Program-made: the position numbers and the translations under genes | Part shown: positions 49,499 through 61,703 of the stretch, piece by piece | Layout: each line of letters begins with the position of its first letter | How positions within the stretch are numbered: the first letter of the stretch is position 1 | Source of the DNA: Malurus cyaneus samueli | Taxonomy: Eukaryota; Chordata; Aves; Passeriformes; Maluridae | NCBI GenBank assembly: GCA_009741485.1 | Contig: CM019219.1 | Coordinates: 31,599,340 to 31,663,339 of the forward strand | DNA: 64,000 nt | Direction: 5' to 3' | Notes under the pieces: generated by a model | The model's database searches: none | The model's input: the letters and a program-made list of their open reading frames with translations, nothing else | Told to the model about the DNA's origin: nothing

Positions 49499-50651
49499 CC
49501 CAAAATCCTGTCCTATGCCCCTTATCCCAGGGCAGCTCTTCTCCTGCAGCTCTGCAGGGTTTGATGCCTCTCCCCGATGCCCTGGTTAAGGTAATTAGCT
49601 CACTGCTGCCAGCACACGCTCATTAATGACGATGCTAATTGCTATTGACCAGCGCGTGCCAGGCACTTTGTCCCGTGCCAATTAGGAGCTGCTGGGAGAG
49701 GCTGCTGGTCAGATCCGGGTGGATATCCCAGGAAATGCCCTGGCAGGGCTGGGATGAGCCATGGGTGTGCCAGCCCCGCTAATCAGCGCTGTGGTCATTC
49801 AGGGACTGTTTTCTATGATTAATGTGACCAGTGTCACCCCCACACGGTGTTTGTGGCTGTGGGAGCTGGGATGAGCAGTGGGATACACGGGGCAGGGGCA
49901 GGGCACACCAAATGGATCGTGGCTGTGCAGAGTCTTGGATTCAGCTGAGTGTGGATGCAGGCTGGTGCTGAGCACAGAAAATTGTCACCACAGCTGCTGC
50001 TCTCCCCTGGGATGCTCCTGCCATCCATCCTTCTCTGCATCCGAAAGAAGTGATGTTAGCCCTGCCCAGTCCACCCCTTCACCAGAAATGTGCTCCAAAA
50101 CGCTCTCTTTTCCCCTATTTTTCCTTCGAGATGCTGTCATTCATCGGGACGTTTATTTATCCCACCATTAATTAATTTCCTCTGGGTGGGAAGGACACAT
50201 CCTCTGGGACTGTCTGTGTGCTGGAGACCATTACTGCATTGGTGTCACCAGAGTCCCTGGCTGCTCCTGGCCTGGCACAATTAATCAGCTGGCGCCACTT
50301 GGGTCCCTATCTTTGTTTTTTTTTCCTTTTCCCAAGAAGGACCCAGGATTTGTGTTGAAAAGGCCTGTTCCTCCAGATCATGAGTTCCTGCCTCATCCCA
50401 CCCCAAAATGGGAAGGGCTGAGGTCTGAGCTGAAAAGCCAGAGCAGAATTTTGTGCTGGTCCCTCTTGACTTGGCCCAAATTTGTCCTTTTTAAAGGAGA
50501 GCTGCCCTCCTCGCCTTGGCACACGCAGCTGGTCCTGGAGCACCGTGGGATGGAGCAGGGGCTGCTCAGGCTTGTGAGCTTCCAGGAGCCCATTTCTTCA
50601 GAAACACAGTGACCTAACCTCACTCCTATCGATTCTGAGCTAATATTATAA

Positions 50652-50671
50652 ACACAACACACACAACACAC
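50652..50671. repeat. Damaged AC microsatellite (copy 2)
   Basis: It reads ACACAACACACACAACACAC, with C bases missing at two places compared with the perfect repeat at 33398-33419. It is the counterpart within the duplicated block. Confidence 0.9.
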
Positions 50672-52528
50672 GGGGGACAGACAGCGCTGCTGAAACACAA
50701 AACCCTGCAAGGGCAGAAATTGTTTCCTCCAGGTTGGTTTTCCAGAGGAAACAAAGGAACAGCCAGAGAGCCTGACCCACTTTCTGGTGGGTCTGTGAGG
50801 TGGGTCCCCATTCCCATACAAATCCATGTTGTATTTTAAGGATCCCAATCCCAAAAACTGCCCAAAGTGTGGTTTTCCTGCTGTTCCTGCCTCCCTCCCT
50901 GGAATACGCAGAGTGGGAAGAGAAAAGGTGCAGAAAAATTAGGCAGAGCAGTTTATCTGGCAGGGCCATGCTCTGAATAAGGGAACAGAGAGAGCTCGTC
51001 TCGTGGTCAGGGTGACACTTTGCCACAAAAGAAGAGCGGGGAGAAGTTAATTAAACTCTAAAGAAGCCATTTATTAGGAGAGGGAAGTGAGACATGGCTT
51101 TTCTTCGATACTGCAGGAAGGTTCATTATGGAGCAAACCCATCCTTTTAGCCCTTATAAACTGTTTTTTCTCCCCCCGGCTTTGAGGGATGGCTTATGGA
51201 GGGCCCATGGCTCATTTAACGGCACTTTCCAATGGCCGTGGCCTGTGGCTAAAAGGGTTTGGGAAACAGCTTTTTTCTGAAAACCAGGAAAGCTGAGAGC
51301 TTGGTGGAGCGTTTTCATGTGCCATTTCCATTTCCTGTGCTCCATTCCTGCTGGACATTGGTGGCATGTTTTGTACTGGAAAAAAATGGGTTTTCTGTGC
51401 TCATCCTCCAGTGAGAGCCCTCATAGCAGGCAGGATGCACATCTGGAGGGATTATTCCAGATGTGCTGTGGGGACAGCTTTTCCTGCTGACGCTTTGAAG
51501 AAACCATTGTTGCTGGATATATTTTTTTACATGAAAAAGCAACAAAGACACAAAAGAACCAAAAAAACCAAAACCCCATCCAAGCCTGATTTTAGATGAT
51601 GCAGCCCCAGCAGGTCTAAAGCCTCCAGCACCTCCATGCTGGGAGCCCCTTTCAATCCCAAAATACTCGATTTACCCTGCTGACTCTCTCCCCTGGGCTG
51701 GGAAACGGAAACATCTCGTTTTTTTCTCCCGACTCTGAAATCACCCACTTTCACAGAGCCGCTGGTAAACACCAACAGTTACAACTCCAGGGAGAAATTT
51801 ACAAGGAATTTGAGAAGGCTGCTCGTTTAAGAGAGGCTTTTTCCCATTTCACTGGTGTTTATGCTGAAATTCAATGTCCTTGTTGTCTAATTGGTAGGTG
51901 TGACTTTGTCACTGCACCCTCTGCCCTGTGGAACCTTGAGAAGGATGCTTTTGCACTTAGTGACAACTGAAAATTGACATTTTTTTTTGTGTATCAGCCC
52001 CCTGAATTTGGGGAGCCCAGGTGAGAAAATAACCAAAAGAATGAGAATATTTGATGCAATGCTCAGTTAACACCAAAGAGATGGAAACACAGCTGATCCC
52101 AAGGATGGGAGAAGGACCTTCCGATATTTAGTGAGCGGATAATAAACAGCAGATGAAATTCAAGGCTGCTATGAAAGCATGCACAGGGGGGAAATCATCT
52201 GGCTCTGAACTGCTGTTGCTGCTCAGGAAGGAGTTCTGGAGTTGTGCTAAGAAATATCTATCAAATGACACTTCTGGTCCAAGTAGTCGAAAAAAATGGG
52301 TAGGTGAGAGAGGCTGAAAGGGGAATGTTGTTGTTGCTGCTTAATGAATGTCTGATTCTCCTGCCTTGAGTATTTGTGAGTAGCCCACAAAAATGGATGG
52401 GAAAACCAGAAAATTATCCCACAGAAGGCAAGGATTGATAAATGCAAGGCCGGATGTGAAATCATTTGAAAAACTGCAGATGAATCAGCAATGGTGGCTT
52501 AGTTTGAGAAAACTTGGAATCAGAGGTA

Positions 52529-52600
52529 TCACAGAATCCCAGAATGGTTTGGGGTGGAAGTGACATCCAATTCCACCTTCCACCATCCAGGTAACCTCTG
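52529..52600 (-). mobile_element. CR1 LINE scrap, 3' end (copy 2)
   Basis: Same decayed CR1 tail as 35319-35392 (TCACAGAATCCCAGAATGG). It is present because of the block duplication and is not an independent insertion. Confidence 0.82.
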
Positions 52601-55096
52601 AGAAGTTCCAAGAAGCAAAAGCAACTCTTTACCCAGCAGCCACTTAAAGTAGGACTCACCATGGGAAATTTTAGCTAACTGGAAGCTTGCACAGGCTTGG
52701 AAAGTGGTTAGGTTTACAGGGGAAAATGAAAACCCAGGGAGGAAATGGTGTTGTCCCCATGTTCCAGGAAACAAAGGGAAGCTTTGCCAGAGGCTCAGCA
52801 GGACCCGCTTCGTGTCCCAATGTCCCATCCCGCTGGTGCCACGGACTCTCTGCTTTTCCACCTCCATCCAGACCTGCTGAGCTGCTTCCTGAGGTCTGAG
52901 CAGACTGAAACAGCCTCTGGAAGGCTTTGTTGCCAAGCACGGAGTTCAGCTCATTGTTTTTCCTGGGAGTATTTAACGTGTGCCGGACGCGCCTCGTGGT
53001 GTTTTCCTCTGTGCAGATCCATGGGGAACAGCCCTCATCCTGCTGGGTTTGTTGGGGTCTGGGCTCTTTCCCTGCCACACGAGGGAGCCAGCCATGGGTT
53101 TGCAGGCACAACAACCCAGAGCTGGGAGGTGACGCTTCACTCCTGAGCAGAGCCCGAAATCATCTGCCGATGGTCCCCTTTATGGCGGGCAGACAGGCTG
53201 GAATTCACGGCCACCACTTCCCAAAGAATAATGAAACATTTCCTGAGATGGCAAAAATATCCCCTGCATGACAACACTCACCAGAGCCTCTTCGATCCAA
53301 GGAAATGCTTTTAAAAACTCAGCAAAGCGGGATTTTTTTTTAATTTTTAAGTGCCTCTGCACTTGCTGGCTGCAGCTGCCCTAGCTGTTCCCAGTTGGGT
53401 GAGGGAGCACAGATGGGTTGTGGCTCCCTGGGAGCTCCAGCACTGGTCCATGTGTGAGGCAGAGGGTGACTCTAGGAAAAACTCCTTCTGATGGAAAGGG
53501 AAAGGTCTGCAGCTGCTGTCCCTGCCAAAGAGTTGGTTCTGGGTCCAGAGCAGCTTTCCCACCATGAGGAGGTGATGACAGCACAGGATCTCATCCTGCT
53601 CTGAAGGAAACCATTCCTGGAGCCCAGACAGGGGGCTGAACTTGGTGCCTCGTGAGAGGAGAGTTCTTCTGAATCCTGGTTGGGAAGGAGTGGCTTTTCC
53701 CACAAGAGGCTCGTGGAAGATTCCAAAATCCGCCATCTCGTTTGAATGCTTTCAATTTGTAATGTCAAATTTCTTGCTGGGCTGAACCCAGCCAACCTGG
53801 CTCTGCTGCCGTGGTGTGGCCACCATTTGGTGGGGAAGGTGTTTTCCCCAGTCTTCCTTGGATGTTCACCAGGTTTGCAATGTGGAGCACATCTGTGCCC
53901 TTGGTATCACTCGGTGTTTTCTGCACCTGTGGTTGAGTTGTGACTGCCGTCGAGGCTGTCGAAATCTCCAGAGGCTGAAAATCAAGGTGAAAGCTTGCTT
54001 CATGGATTATTCCAGTCACTTTTCTTCTGGCTTTGCTAAAATAACGCAGGAATAGCTTTTCTTGGAGCATTCCTACTCCCTCCCGGCTGGAGCAAGAAAG
54101 GTCAGGGGTGAAAGTGAGCAGGAAGGGGGAAGGAGTCATGGCAAGCTCTGCACTGTGTGGGTTTGGATGGGATTTGTTTGATGCTTTTGGGTTTTTCACT
54201 TTGATCTCAGCCTGATTAACTTTCCTCTGCATTTCTTCCTTTAGCCCACAGTGGGAAAGCGGAGTTTTGGTCCTACTGAAGCAAAAAGCTCGCTGGTTTT
54301 AACCATTTCTGTATGAAATCCATGAGCAAACATCCCTGAATCGAGATGGGGATGACAACATCACTCCAGGGTTTTTAGGGTCTTTAATCCAAGATTTTGG
54401 GACGATGCTGTGTCGTGTATCTGGTGTTGGGATAGCTGACCTGCTTTCCTTGGCAACAATTATGGATTCCTTAATTCCATCCCTAAATTTAGGGGCGGAC
54501 TGGCTTGGTCCCTACATTTCCTTGCATCTTTTCAGTCTGGAATTTTTCATAGGATCTAACAGAGAGATCATGGTACCCAGGAGATGGCCGAGGTGCTATC
54601 TCAGGGTGGCACCCAGGAGAGGAGAGCTCCTGGAGGCCACTCAGGGATGGAGATCCCACTGCAAGGCAGCTGGATTGGGAATTTCTGCCGTGGATTGGCT
54701 AATGAGAGCCTGACTCTCGCTGCTGGGATGGACCCTGGCTTAATTAGAGGGAGAAACTGCCTTTGATTTGCAGATGAGATGCGGTTCCTGCTGCTTTGCA
54801 GGAACTTCCAGAGCATCCCAGCCTTCCATCCCCAAATTCCTGCTCCTGGGCTGCCCCAAGAACACCCAAAAGCTGATTCCCACTTGGAGGAGATACTCCC
54901 ACCAGGAGAGACCAGAACTGTGGCCCCCTTTTGTTTATCAGAGGGGAACAAGGGCTGCAGCACAATGTAGGCAATGCAATGCTAAAAATTTCCCGATATT
55001 TTTAGGATGATGAAAGCTATGCCATGGTGAAGAGTGAAGTTGGAGTGCGACCTTGGAATGTGTTCCCAGAGATAAGGACCAGACAGGTCTTACAGG

Positions 55097-55195
55097 CATG
55101 GAATTCTTGAATGGTTTGGGTTGGAAGGACCTTAAAGACCACCAGTTCCATCCCTGAAATGGCAGAACACTTCCCACTAGATCAGATTACTCCAG
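55097..55195 (-). mobile_element. CR1 LINE fragment, 3' end (copy 2)
   Basis: Counterpart of 37936-38037, with one-base losses (GGTTGGAAGGACC in place of GGTTGGAAGGGACC). It is part of the duplicated block. Confidence 0.88.
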
Positions 55196-56562
55196 AGAAC
55201 TGAATCCAAAACCTGTAGTGAAATTAAATATCATAATTTTGTGATGCAGTTTTTCTACTCATTCTTAGACCAGGAAACTTCATAATTTATTATGGATAAT
55301 CTAACATTAGACACATCACGATTATTCCATCACTTTAATTTCTCACTGATGACCCTGGGGCTTTGCTAAAGGTATTTCCTGGATTTTTTCCCTCTTCACA
55401 CCTGGTGTGGAGCATTGGAAAGCTCCATCCCACCAGTTCTTGCTCCCAGGCGATCGGGTCTTCCCTTTAATTCCCATTTTTCCCATGTCTATCTTCATAG
55501 TAGCTTTTTATGTCATTCTAGGTGCAGGAGGCTTCTTTTATAATTATTAATTTTCTTCTCATCTCCTAAAGTGAGATGATGGCAGTCAGAGGAGGACTCA
55601 GCCCCAATCCAGAGAGCTTGTGCTCTTAAAGCGTCACTGTTTAAAAAGTGGTGTAAAGGTTAAACTCTTCTACAGCTTTGGGAGCACTGCAGGAAGTGCA
55701 GGAAGGATGGAGGGAGATAAATTGCCTTTCCCTGCCCATCAAAAAAATGAAAATCTCATCCACACGATGCCAGCTCTTCTGTGCTGGGCATGGGATGCGT
55801 CTCTGGAGTTTTGGGGTGGCTGCAGCCAGGTTTGCCCTTTTCTTAGGCTGCATGTTGAGCACATTCTCAAGCGCAATATTGGAGGTACAGAGATGCTTGT
55901 GAGGCAGCTCCCTGGCAGCCAAACCATTCCCAGGCCTTTTCCTGCCAGCAGGAGTTAAAGCACTTGCTTTAAACCAATTTAAACCCCAATGCCTGGGCTC
56001 TGTAACAGCAACACATTGCACGCTTCTTCCTCCTTCCTATTTGATTTTTTTTTTCTCCTTATTTTCCCTGATATTTGAATATTCCATTTGATTTGTTTTT
56101 TTTTTTTATCTCTCCATTTTGAAAAGGCTGCCAGGAAGTCTGGTCAGCAATTCAACAGGGAAATGGACAATGGAATGGAAAAAGGGGATTGGGCGAGCGA
56201 AGGGAGAGCGCCTGACATCTGGACGGGGCTGATGCGCGATAAGGAGGGAGGGTGTAGGAAATCGCTTGATCTCCGCCAAAGCAGGGCTCAGACCCCAAGC
56301 CAGGTCCGGTGGATGGAGCCCAGGTTGCCCAAATCCCTGGGAATCCTGTGGATCAGGTGGATGGAGGCCTGGCTCCCGCTCGGCTCGAGTTAAAAGTCTT
56401 TGCTGATGACTTCAAAGGGCTGTAAAACCAGATTATCTGCTTGTCATTTTGACTGGGGCAGACTAGGAATTGCATATAATAAAGGAAGCTGCTGCTTCCA
56501 GCCTGAGTCCAGAAGATGGGAAATGCTTGTAGGACCAGCCAGGGGCTTGGGGGGGATGTCCT

Positions 56563-56650
56563 GACAGAAATTGCTGTGATCCACCCCAACCGACACATGG
56601 AGGTAGTCAGAGTGGGCAACTGGGTTAATTATTGCTTTATCTCAATGTTT
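56563..56650. other. About 88-bp segment present only in copy 2
   Basis: After GGATGTCCT copy 2 has GACAGAAATTGCTGTGATCC and so on to TTATCTCAATG, before rejoining at CCCAAGGATTTGGGGC. Copy 1 passes directly from GATGTCC to TTTCCCCTTAAGGATTTGGG near 39425. The extra segment is not a simple repeat or a CR1. It could be an allelic insertion/deletion or a true difference between paralogous copies. Confidence 0.85.
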
Positions 56651-58034
56651 TCCATTCCCAAGGATTTGGGGCTGGAGCAGCTGGTTTTCAGTAAAATCCA
56701 TTAAGCCAAACAGGGTATTGTTTGGGTGCTGCTTTGGGGCTTCAAAACTCTTGGCTCCTGTGAATTGGGTGCCAGCATTTGGGTGGTGTTCGTGGCAGAT
56801 CACTGACCTTGTCCCCAGCCAGCACAGATCTGGGGACAGCTGCAAATCCAGGCTCAATTTGCCACTGAGGTCCCATTGTGGGTTTGGGCTAGGGCAAGTT
56901 TTGCTCTGTGCCAGGAGAAAACCAGACGACAAAGCCCAGCTTTTGGGAAGGAGTTTTCCATGAGTGCAGAAGTTTGTGTGCAAGGAAAACAAAAAAATAG
57001 CAGTTGAATGCACAGTATCTTCCTTTTTTTTTGGTCCAATATAGTTTTTTTTTAAATTTTTTTTAAAGGACAAGAAGTAAGTTAGGCATGAAGTAATTTG
57101 AGCGCGCTGCTGTGTTGGAGATAACTTTCCATAAGAGATGCTGGCTCGGATGTTTTCTTTCTCTCATCCACCAGGTGAGAACAACTTCAATCCAATACAG
57201 AAAGGCAGAGAGGAAATGTTTAATTGTCCCCATTCTGCTGCAGGCTGATAAGCTGCCATTGATTTTCTGTAGCCAAGTCTCCAGAGTGAACGTGGGTGAT
57301 GGTTGTGCAAGTGAGTGCGCGAAAGTTCTCACTCCTGGGTGTTCCTATTTCTCCTGGAGAGGGCTTGATGCTTCCTCCAGAAAATGACCATTTGCAGTAC
57401 AAATGTGTAATAGGTTTTGGGGTTTTTTTCACCCTTTTAGTTCCTTATGACTTCCCCACCAGAGTGGGGAGAAAGGTCTCAGGAAAAATGCCTTTCACCA
57501 ACGTGTATCCCAACCTGGAGCTCAGGCAGGTTCATATTCACCCTGTCTTTAAAAACCTTCTGTTCCAGTGTCTGATCCCTCCCTGCCCATTTCTGCTGCA
57601 AACTCACAAACTGGGCATTCCCAATAATTTGAACTATTTCGTCCCAAAGGACTCAAAAATATCCAGGTGACTCTTATCTGCTTATTCTGGGGGTTTGATG
57701 GAAAGAAAAATAAATGAGCACAGGGAGAAGAATTGTCTAGCAAGTTTTATGTTCGTTTCAGAAGCCTGCAAGCTCCAAAATTTTGAAGACAAGCTGGAAC
57801 CTGGCTGCTTATCTCACCTGAGCCTCCAAACCCACAGAGGTTTATTTTCCTCAGTGCTAATTATAAAAAAATCATTTTGTGACCACAGAGAATGTCCAAG
57901 GAGCCAAAAAGGAAACAAGCAGCGTTCAGATGTGGGGGATAGGAAGAAGAGACAGCACCAACCTCCCTGGAGATGTAATAGGCTTAGCGGTCCTGCTTGA
58001 CACATGTCGGATAAAATTAAAAAAAAAAACCCAC

Positions 58035-58400
58035 AACAGTGTTTATAAGAAGATTAGCTCGAACATTGGTGTAATTTCTCCAGGGACTGGTCACGTTTGA
58101 AGCTCCAACCACCAACCCCAGAGCCTTATCAGAGTAATGAATTTCCACCTCTTTGGGTCGTTAAAAATCCTCGCACCGGCCATGTCCCCACCTGAAACAT
58201 CTCGGATTTGTCGGGGGCGCGGTGTGGGGAGTTAACTCGTCGGAAATAACCCGATGTGACTGTCTAATTTGTGGCTGCCATCCCTCTGGGAACAATCCCC
58301 ATCTCTGGGCAGCAGATTATCCTCAGGCTCATTACAACATTGTTCCCAAACAAATCCCCCAGGCTGCTGCCTGTAATCACTTTTGCGTACACGGCGGGGG
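58035..58400. promoter_or_regulatory. Candidate conserved non-coding element
   Basis: Non-repetitive block with AGAAGATTAGCTCG, CAGAGTAATGAATTTCC and CATTACAACATTGTTCCC (SOX-type ACATTGTT). A CpG-containing patch at 58196-58250 has CGGGGGCGCGG and CGTCGGAAATAACCCG. It lies between the duplicated block and a minisatellite. The mix of CpG patch and homeodomain/SOX motifs fits a regulatory element, but there is no transcript evidence in the sequence. Inference. Confidence 0.33.
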
Positions 58401-58489
58401 GAATATCCCTCCGTCCCTGCGCGCAGGTGGGGATGGAGCTGGGATAAGTGGGAAAAGGTGGTCCTGGAAACCACCAGGGCTCACCACAG

Positions 58490-59600
58490 CTTCAGTTTCA
58501 CCCAAAATTGGGGTTGAAATCATCTTCCCAAAATGGTTTTGTTGGCCTTCTTCTTGGTTTGAGTTTGGGGTATTTTTTTAAGGAAAGCAGCTGGGTGTTT
58601 TCCAGGTTTCATCTTCCCAAAAGCCAGTAGACATAGGGTTGAAATGGGGTTGAAATGGGGTTGAAATCATCTTCCCAAAAGCCAGTAGACATAGGGTTGA
58701 AATGGAGTTGAAATTGGATTAAAATTGGGGTTGAAATCATCTTCCCAAAAGCCAGCAGGCTTAGGGTTTATTGGCCTTCTTCTTCTTCTTGGTTTGCTGA
58801 ATTTATTTTTTCTTTAAAGAAAAGCATCTGGGTATTTGCCAGGTTTCATCTTCCCAAAAGCCATTAGACATAAGGTTTAAATGGGGTTGAAATTGGGGTT
58901 GAAATTAGGGTTGAAATCATCTTCCCAAAAGCCAGTAGACATAGGGTTGAAATGGGGTTGAAATTGGGGTTGAAATCATCTTCCTAAAAGCCAGTAGATG
59001 TAGGGTTTGTTTGCCTCCTTGGTTTACTGAGTTTGAGTTTTTATTAACAAAAGCAGCTGGGTGTTTCCCAGGTTTCGTCTTCCCAAAAACCACTAGGGTT
59101 TGAAATAGGGTTGAAATTGGGGTTGAAATCATCTTCCCGAAGATGTAGGGTTTGTTGGTCTTCTTGGTTTACTGAATTTGGGGCTTTTTTTTAAGGAAAG
59201 CAGTTGGGTGTGTTTCCCAGGTTTCATCTTCCCAAAAGCCAGTAGATGTAGGGTTGAAATGGGGTTGAAATGGGTTTGAAACTGGGGTTGAAATCATCTT
59301 CCCAAAAGCCAGTAGACTTTGGTTTTGTTGACGTTCTTCTTGGTTCTTGGCTGAGTTTTGTTTTTTTTTTGTTTTTTTTTTTTTTTTTAAAGAAAAGCTG
59401 GTGTTTCCCAGGTTTCATCTTCCCAAAAGCCACTAGGGTTTGCAGTAGGGTTGAATTTGGGGTTCAAATCATCTTCCCAAAAGCCAGTAGACTTAGGGTT
59501 TGTTGGCCTTCTGGGGTTTTTTTTTTAAGAAAAGGAGCTGGGTGTTTCCCATGTTCCATCTTCCCAAAAGCCACTAGACTTAGATTTTGTTGATGTGCAG
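58490..59600. repeat. Compound minisatellite with nested short units
   Basis: Long units of roughly 145-235 bp each contain, in order, CTTGGTTTACTGAATTTGGG-like sequence, a T run with AAGGAAAGCAGC, GTGTTTCCCAGGTTTCATC, TTCCCAAAAGCCAGTAGAC, and one to four copies of an inner GGGTTGAAAT(GG/TG) unit. CTTGGTTT starts occur near 58556, 58791, 59018, 59163 and 59340. Unit length varies with the number of inner repeats. A T run of about 30 bases lies at 59358-59388. Open frames here are repeat by-products. Confidence 0.92.
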
Positions 59601-60740
59601 TGATGGGCATGGGGTTATTTTGATGCTGTTTTGGGGGTATGAAACAAACACTCGGTGAGATTCAGGATGTTTGTGGGATCTGAAGGGCAGGCCTGTGGTG
59701 CTCAGGGAGTTTGGATGGGATCTGTGATATTTGCACATTTTGGGTTGGAAGGGCTGAAAGAGCTGGTGGCATTATGGAGGAAATGATTCATTTAGGAAGG
59801 GAAAAGCTGTGGAGGCATATGGATTATTTGTGGTTCAAATTTAGGGAAAAAAAAAAGAAAAATTCTTCTCCCTTCTTCTTCCCCCCTCCTCCATCTCCCT
59901 TTGTGGACTTGGGCCTCCATCCCCTATTTTTCATCCGAATGGAAGGGTTTATTTTTATCTCTTCAGAAAAATAAGCATTAAAATTTCGGAAATAGATTCC
60001 CCCCCAGATCTGCAGGGGAAGGAGGCTGTGGGGAATACTGGAACCGAGAGGAAGCCGAGGGAATAAGTTTGGAATGTGTGTGTGGAGCTGAAGGGTGGCT
60101 GGACCATTCATTCCCATTAGGGAGAGGTGCAGCACCATTAATAATCATTTTAACAGGAGCTGGCCTGAGCCAGCAGGGCTGGGCTGCGTTTCTGGAGAGG
60201 GAATTTTTGTTTAATAAAAGAAATGATGCCGTGCATTCTGATGAGAAGGGGTGGCGGGGCTCGCTTCTCCTGCCTGATATTTATTATTGCTCCCCCTGCC
60301 TCGGGACAGGGACATTTATTTGGCTAACATGGATTAAAAGGGCTGTGCCTGTCATATTTCATTTCCACCCCATAAAAGGTTTTGGGATTTTTTTTTCTGG
60401 TTTTAAAGCTCCAAAAGTGCTGGTTTCTGAGTAGCTGTAACCCTCCCAAGGAGGGAAGGGCCATCTCACCTCGATGAGAGCATCCAGCCAACAGAAATCC
60501 CAGATTTTCAGGGATTTTACTCATCTCAGAAGCCTGCACAGTGAGGCTGGAGTTGGCCAAAACTCCTCCTTTTGCTCAGGTGTGCTTTTTGGGGCTCATT
60601 TTTTGCTGGAAAATCAGCATAACACAGATTCCAGAGATTAGGCATCACTGGGGATTCTACCCATAAACCCCAATGGTTTGAAATAGATAAGGCATTGCTT
60701 TTTAAAGGGATAAAGGAGGAGAAGCCTTCAGGTCTTTTAG
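59601..60740. other. Gene-free unique sequence between two minisatellites
   Basis: No supported exon. The frame 59824-60138 (-) overlaps the block described next and has no recognisable domain. Short A-rich (59848-59860) and C-rich (60000-60005) runs are present. Confidence 0.65.
60120..60390. promoter_or_regulatory. Candidate conserved non-coding element
   Basis: Contains CACCATTAATAATCATTTTA, TTTGTTTAATAAAAGAAATG, TGATATTTATTATTGCTCC and TTTATTTGGCTAAC. These AT-rich motifs, with homeodomain and forkhead-like cores, sit in otherwise GC-balanced unique sequence. No transposon or ORF explanation. Inference only. Confidence 0.3.
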
Positions 60741-61703
60741 GAAGCTTCTCCATCAGAAAGACTGGAGAAGGGAGGTTCCCAGGGATCTTCTGAATCACGA
60801 AACTCTGGAGAATGACCATCCCAAGAAACTTCTCCATCAGGAAGACTCTGGAGAAGGGAGGTTCTCATGGAGCTTCTCAATCAGGAAAACTCTGGGAAGG
60901 ACCATCCCAGGGAACTTCTCAGTCAGAAAAACTGGAGAAGGACTATCCCAGGGACCTTCTCGATCAGGAAAGCTCTGGAGAAGAATTATCCCAGGGAGTT
61001 TCTCCATCAGCAAAACTCTGGAACAGGGAGGTTCCCAAAGAACTTCTCCATCAGGAAATCTCTGGAGAAGGGAGGTTCCAAGAACTTCTCATCAGAAAAT
61101 CTGGAGAGGTCTTCAGGAGTGTTCTCAGTCAGGAACACCTTGGAGGGACCATCCAGGGATTTCTCCATCAGGAAAACTCTGGAAAGGGAATTCCCGAGAC
61201 TCCTCCATCAGGAAATCTCTGGAAAGGATATTCTTCAGAACTTCTCACAGAAACTGGAGAAGGACTATCCCAGAGATTTCTCCTCAGGAAAACTCTGGAG
61301 AGGGATTCCAGGGAAAGGGAAGTTCCCAGGACTTCTCACATCAGGAAAACTCGGAGGACCATCCCAGGAACTTCTCAGTCAGGAAAAACTGGAGAAGATT
61401 ATCCCAGGACCTTCTAATCAGAAGCTCTGGAGAGAATTATCCAGGGAGCTTTCTCCATCAGCAAAACCTGAAAGAAGGGAGGTTTCAAAGAACTCCATCA
61501 GGAAATCTCTGGAGAAGGGAGTCAGGAGCTTCTCAATCGCACTTGAGAAGGACCATCCGGGATTATCCATTCGGAAAACTCTGGGAAAGGAAAGTTCCAG
61601 GGAACTCTCCATCAGAAGACTGGAGAAGGGAGGTTCCCAGGGACTTCTGAATCACAAAACTTGGGATGATCCATCCCGGGACTTCTCCATCAGGAGACTC
61701 TGA
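60741..61703. repeat. Minisatellite of 44-bp units, first part
   Basis: The unit starts CTTCTCCATCAGGAAAACTC, followed by TGGAGAAGGGAGGTTCCCAG. A second unit type has GGACCATCCCAGGG in place of the GGAGGTTCCC half. About 22 units are present. The first and last units are regular, whereas units from about 61075 on have many missing bases. Because 44 is not a multiple of 3, the three + frames rotate, producing spurious proteins with FSIRK, LLHQEN and PSG motifs (for example at 60867-61703). Confidence 0.95.

Larger units (their letters stand above)
49276..58029 (+). repeat. 8.75-kb duplicated block, copy 2 (indel-rich)
   Basis: Same order and orientation as 32000-40833. The two copies agree base for base over long runs, but copy 2 lacks scattered single bases, often in short homopolymers, with only a few substitutions (for example GCGCGTGCC for GCGCGTGGC). 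Setting aside an extra 88-bp segment, it is about 168 bp shorter than copy 1, near 2%. Such a bias resembles unpolished long-read sequence. It contains no supported gene. Flanks on both sides continue without Ns. Confidence 0.93.

Noticed and set aside
32000..58029. A genuine recent tandem segmental duplication
   Set aside because: Not excluded, but the N-bounded edges, the CR1 cut exactly at the N and the deletion-only difference profile fit an assembly artefact better.
58620..59110. TAGGGTT-containing motifs resembling telomere repeats
   Set aside because: They are part of the GGGTTGAAAT inner unit and are never arranged as tandem TTAGGG.
60812..61703. Two overlapping + strand ORFs of 201 and 278 residues with FSIRK/LLHQEN repeats
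   Set aside because: Frame-rotated translation of the 44-bp tandem repeat; no domain, and the unit is not a multiple of 3.
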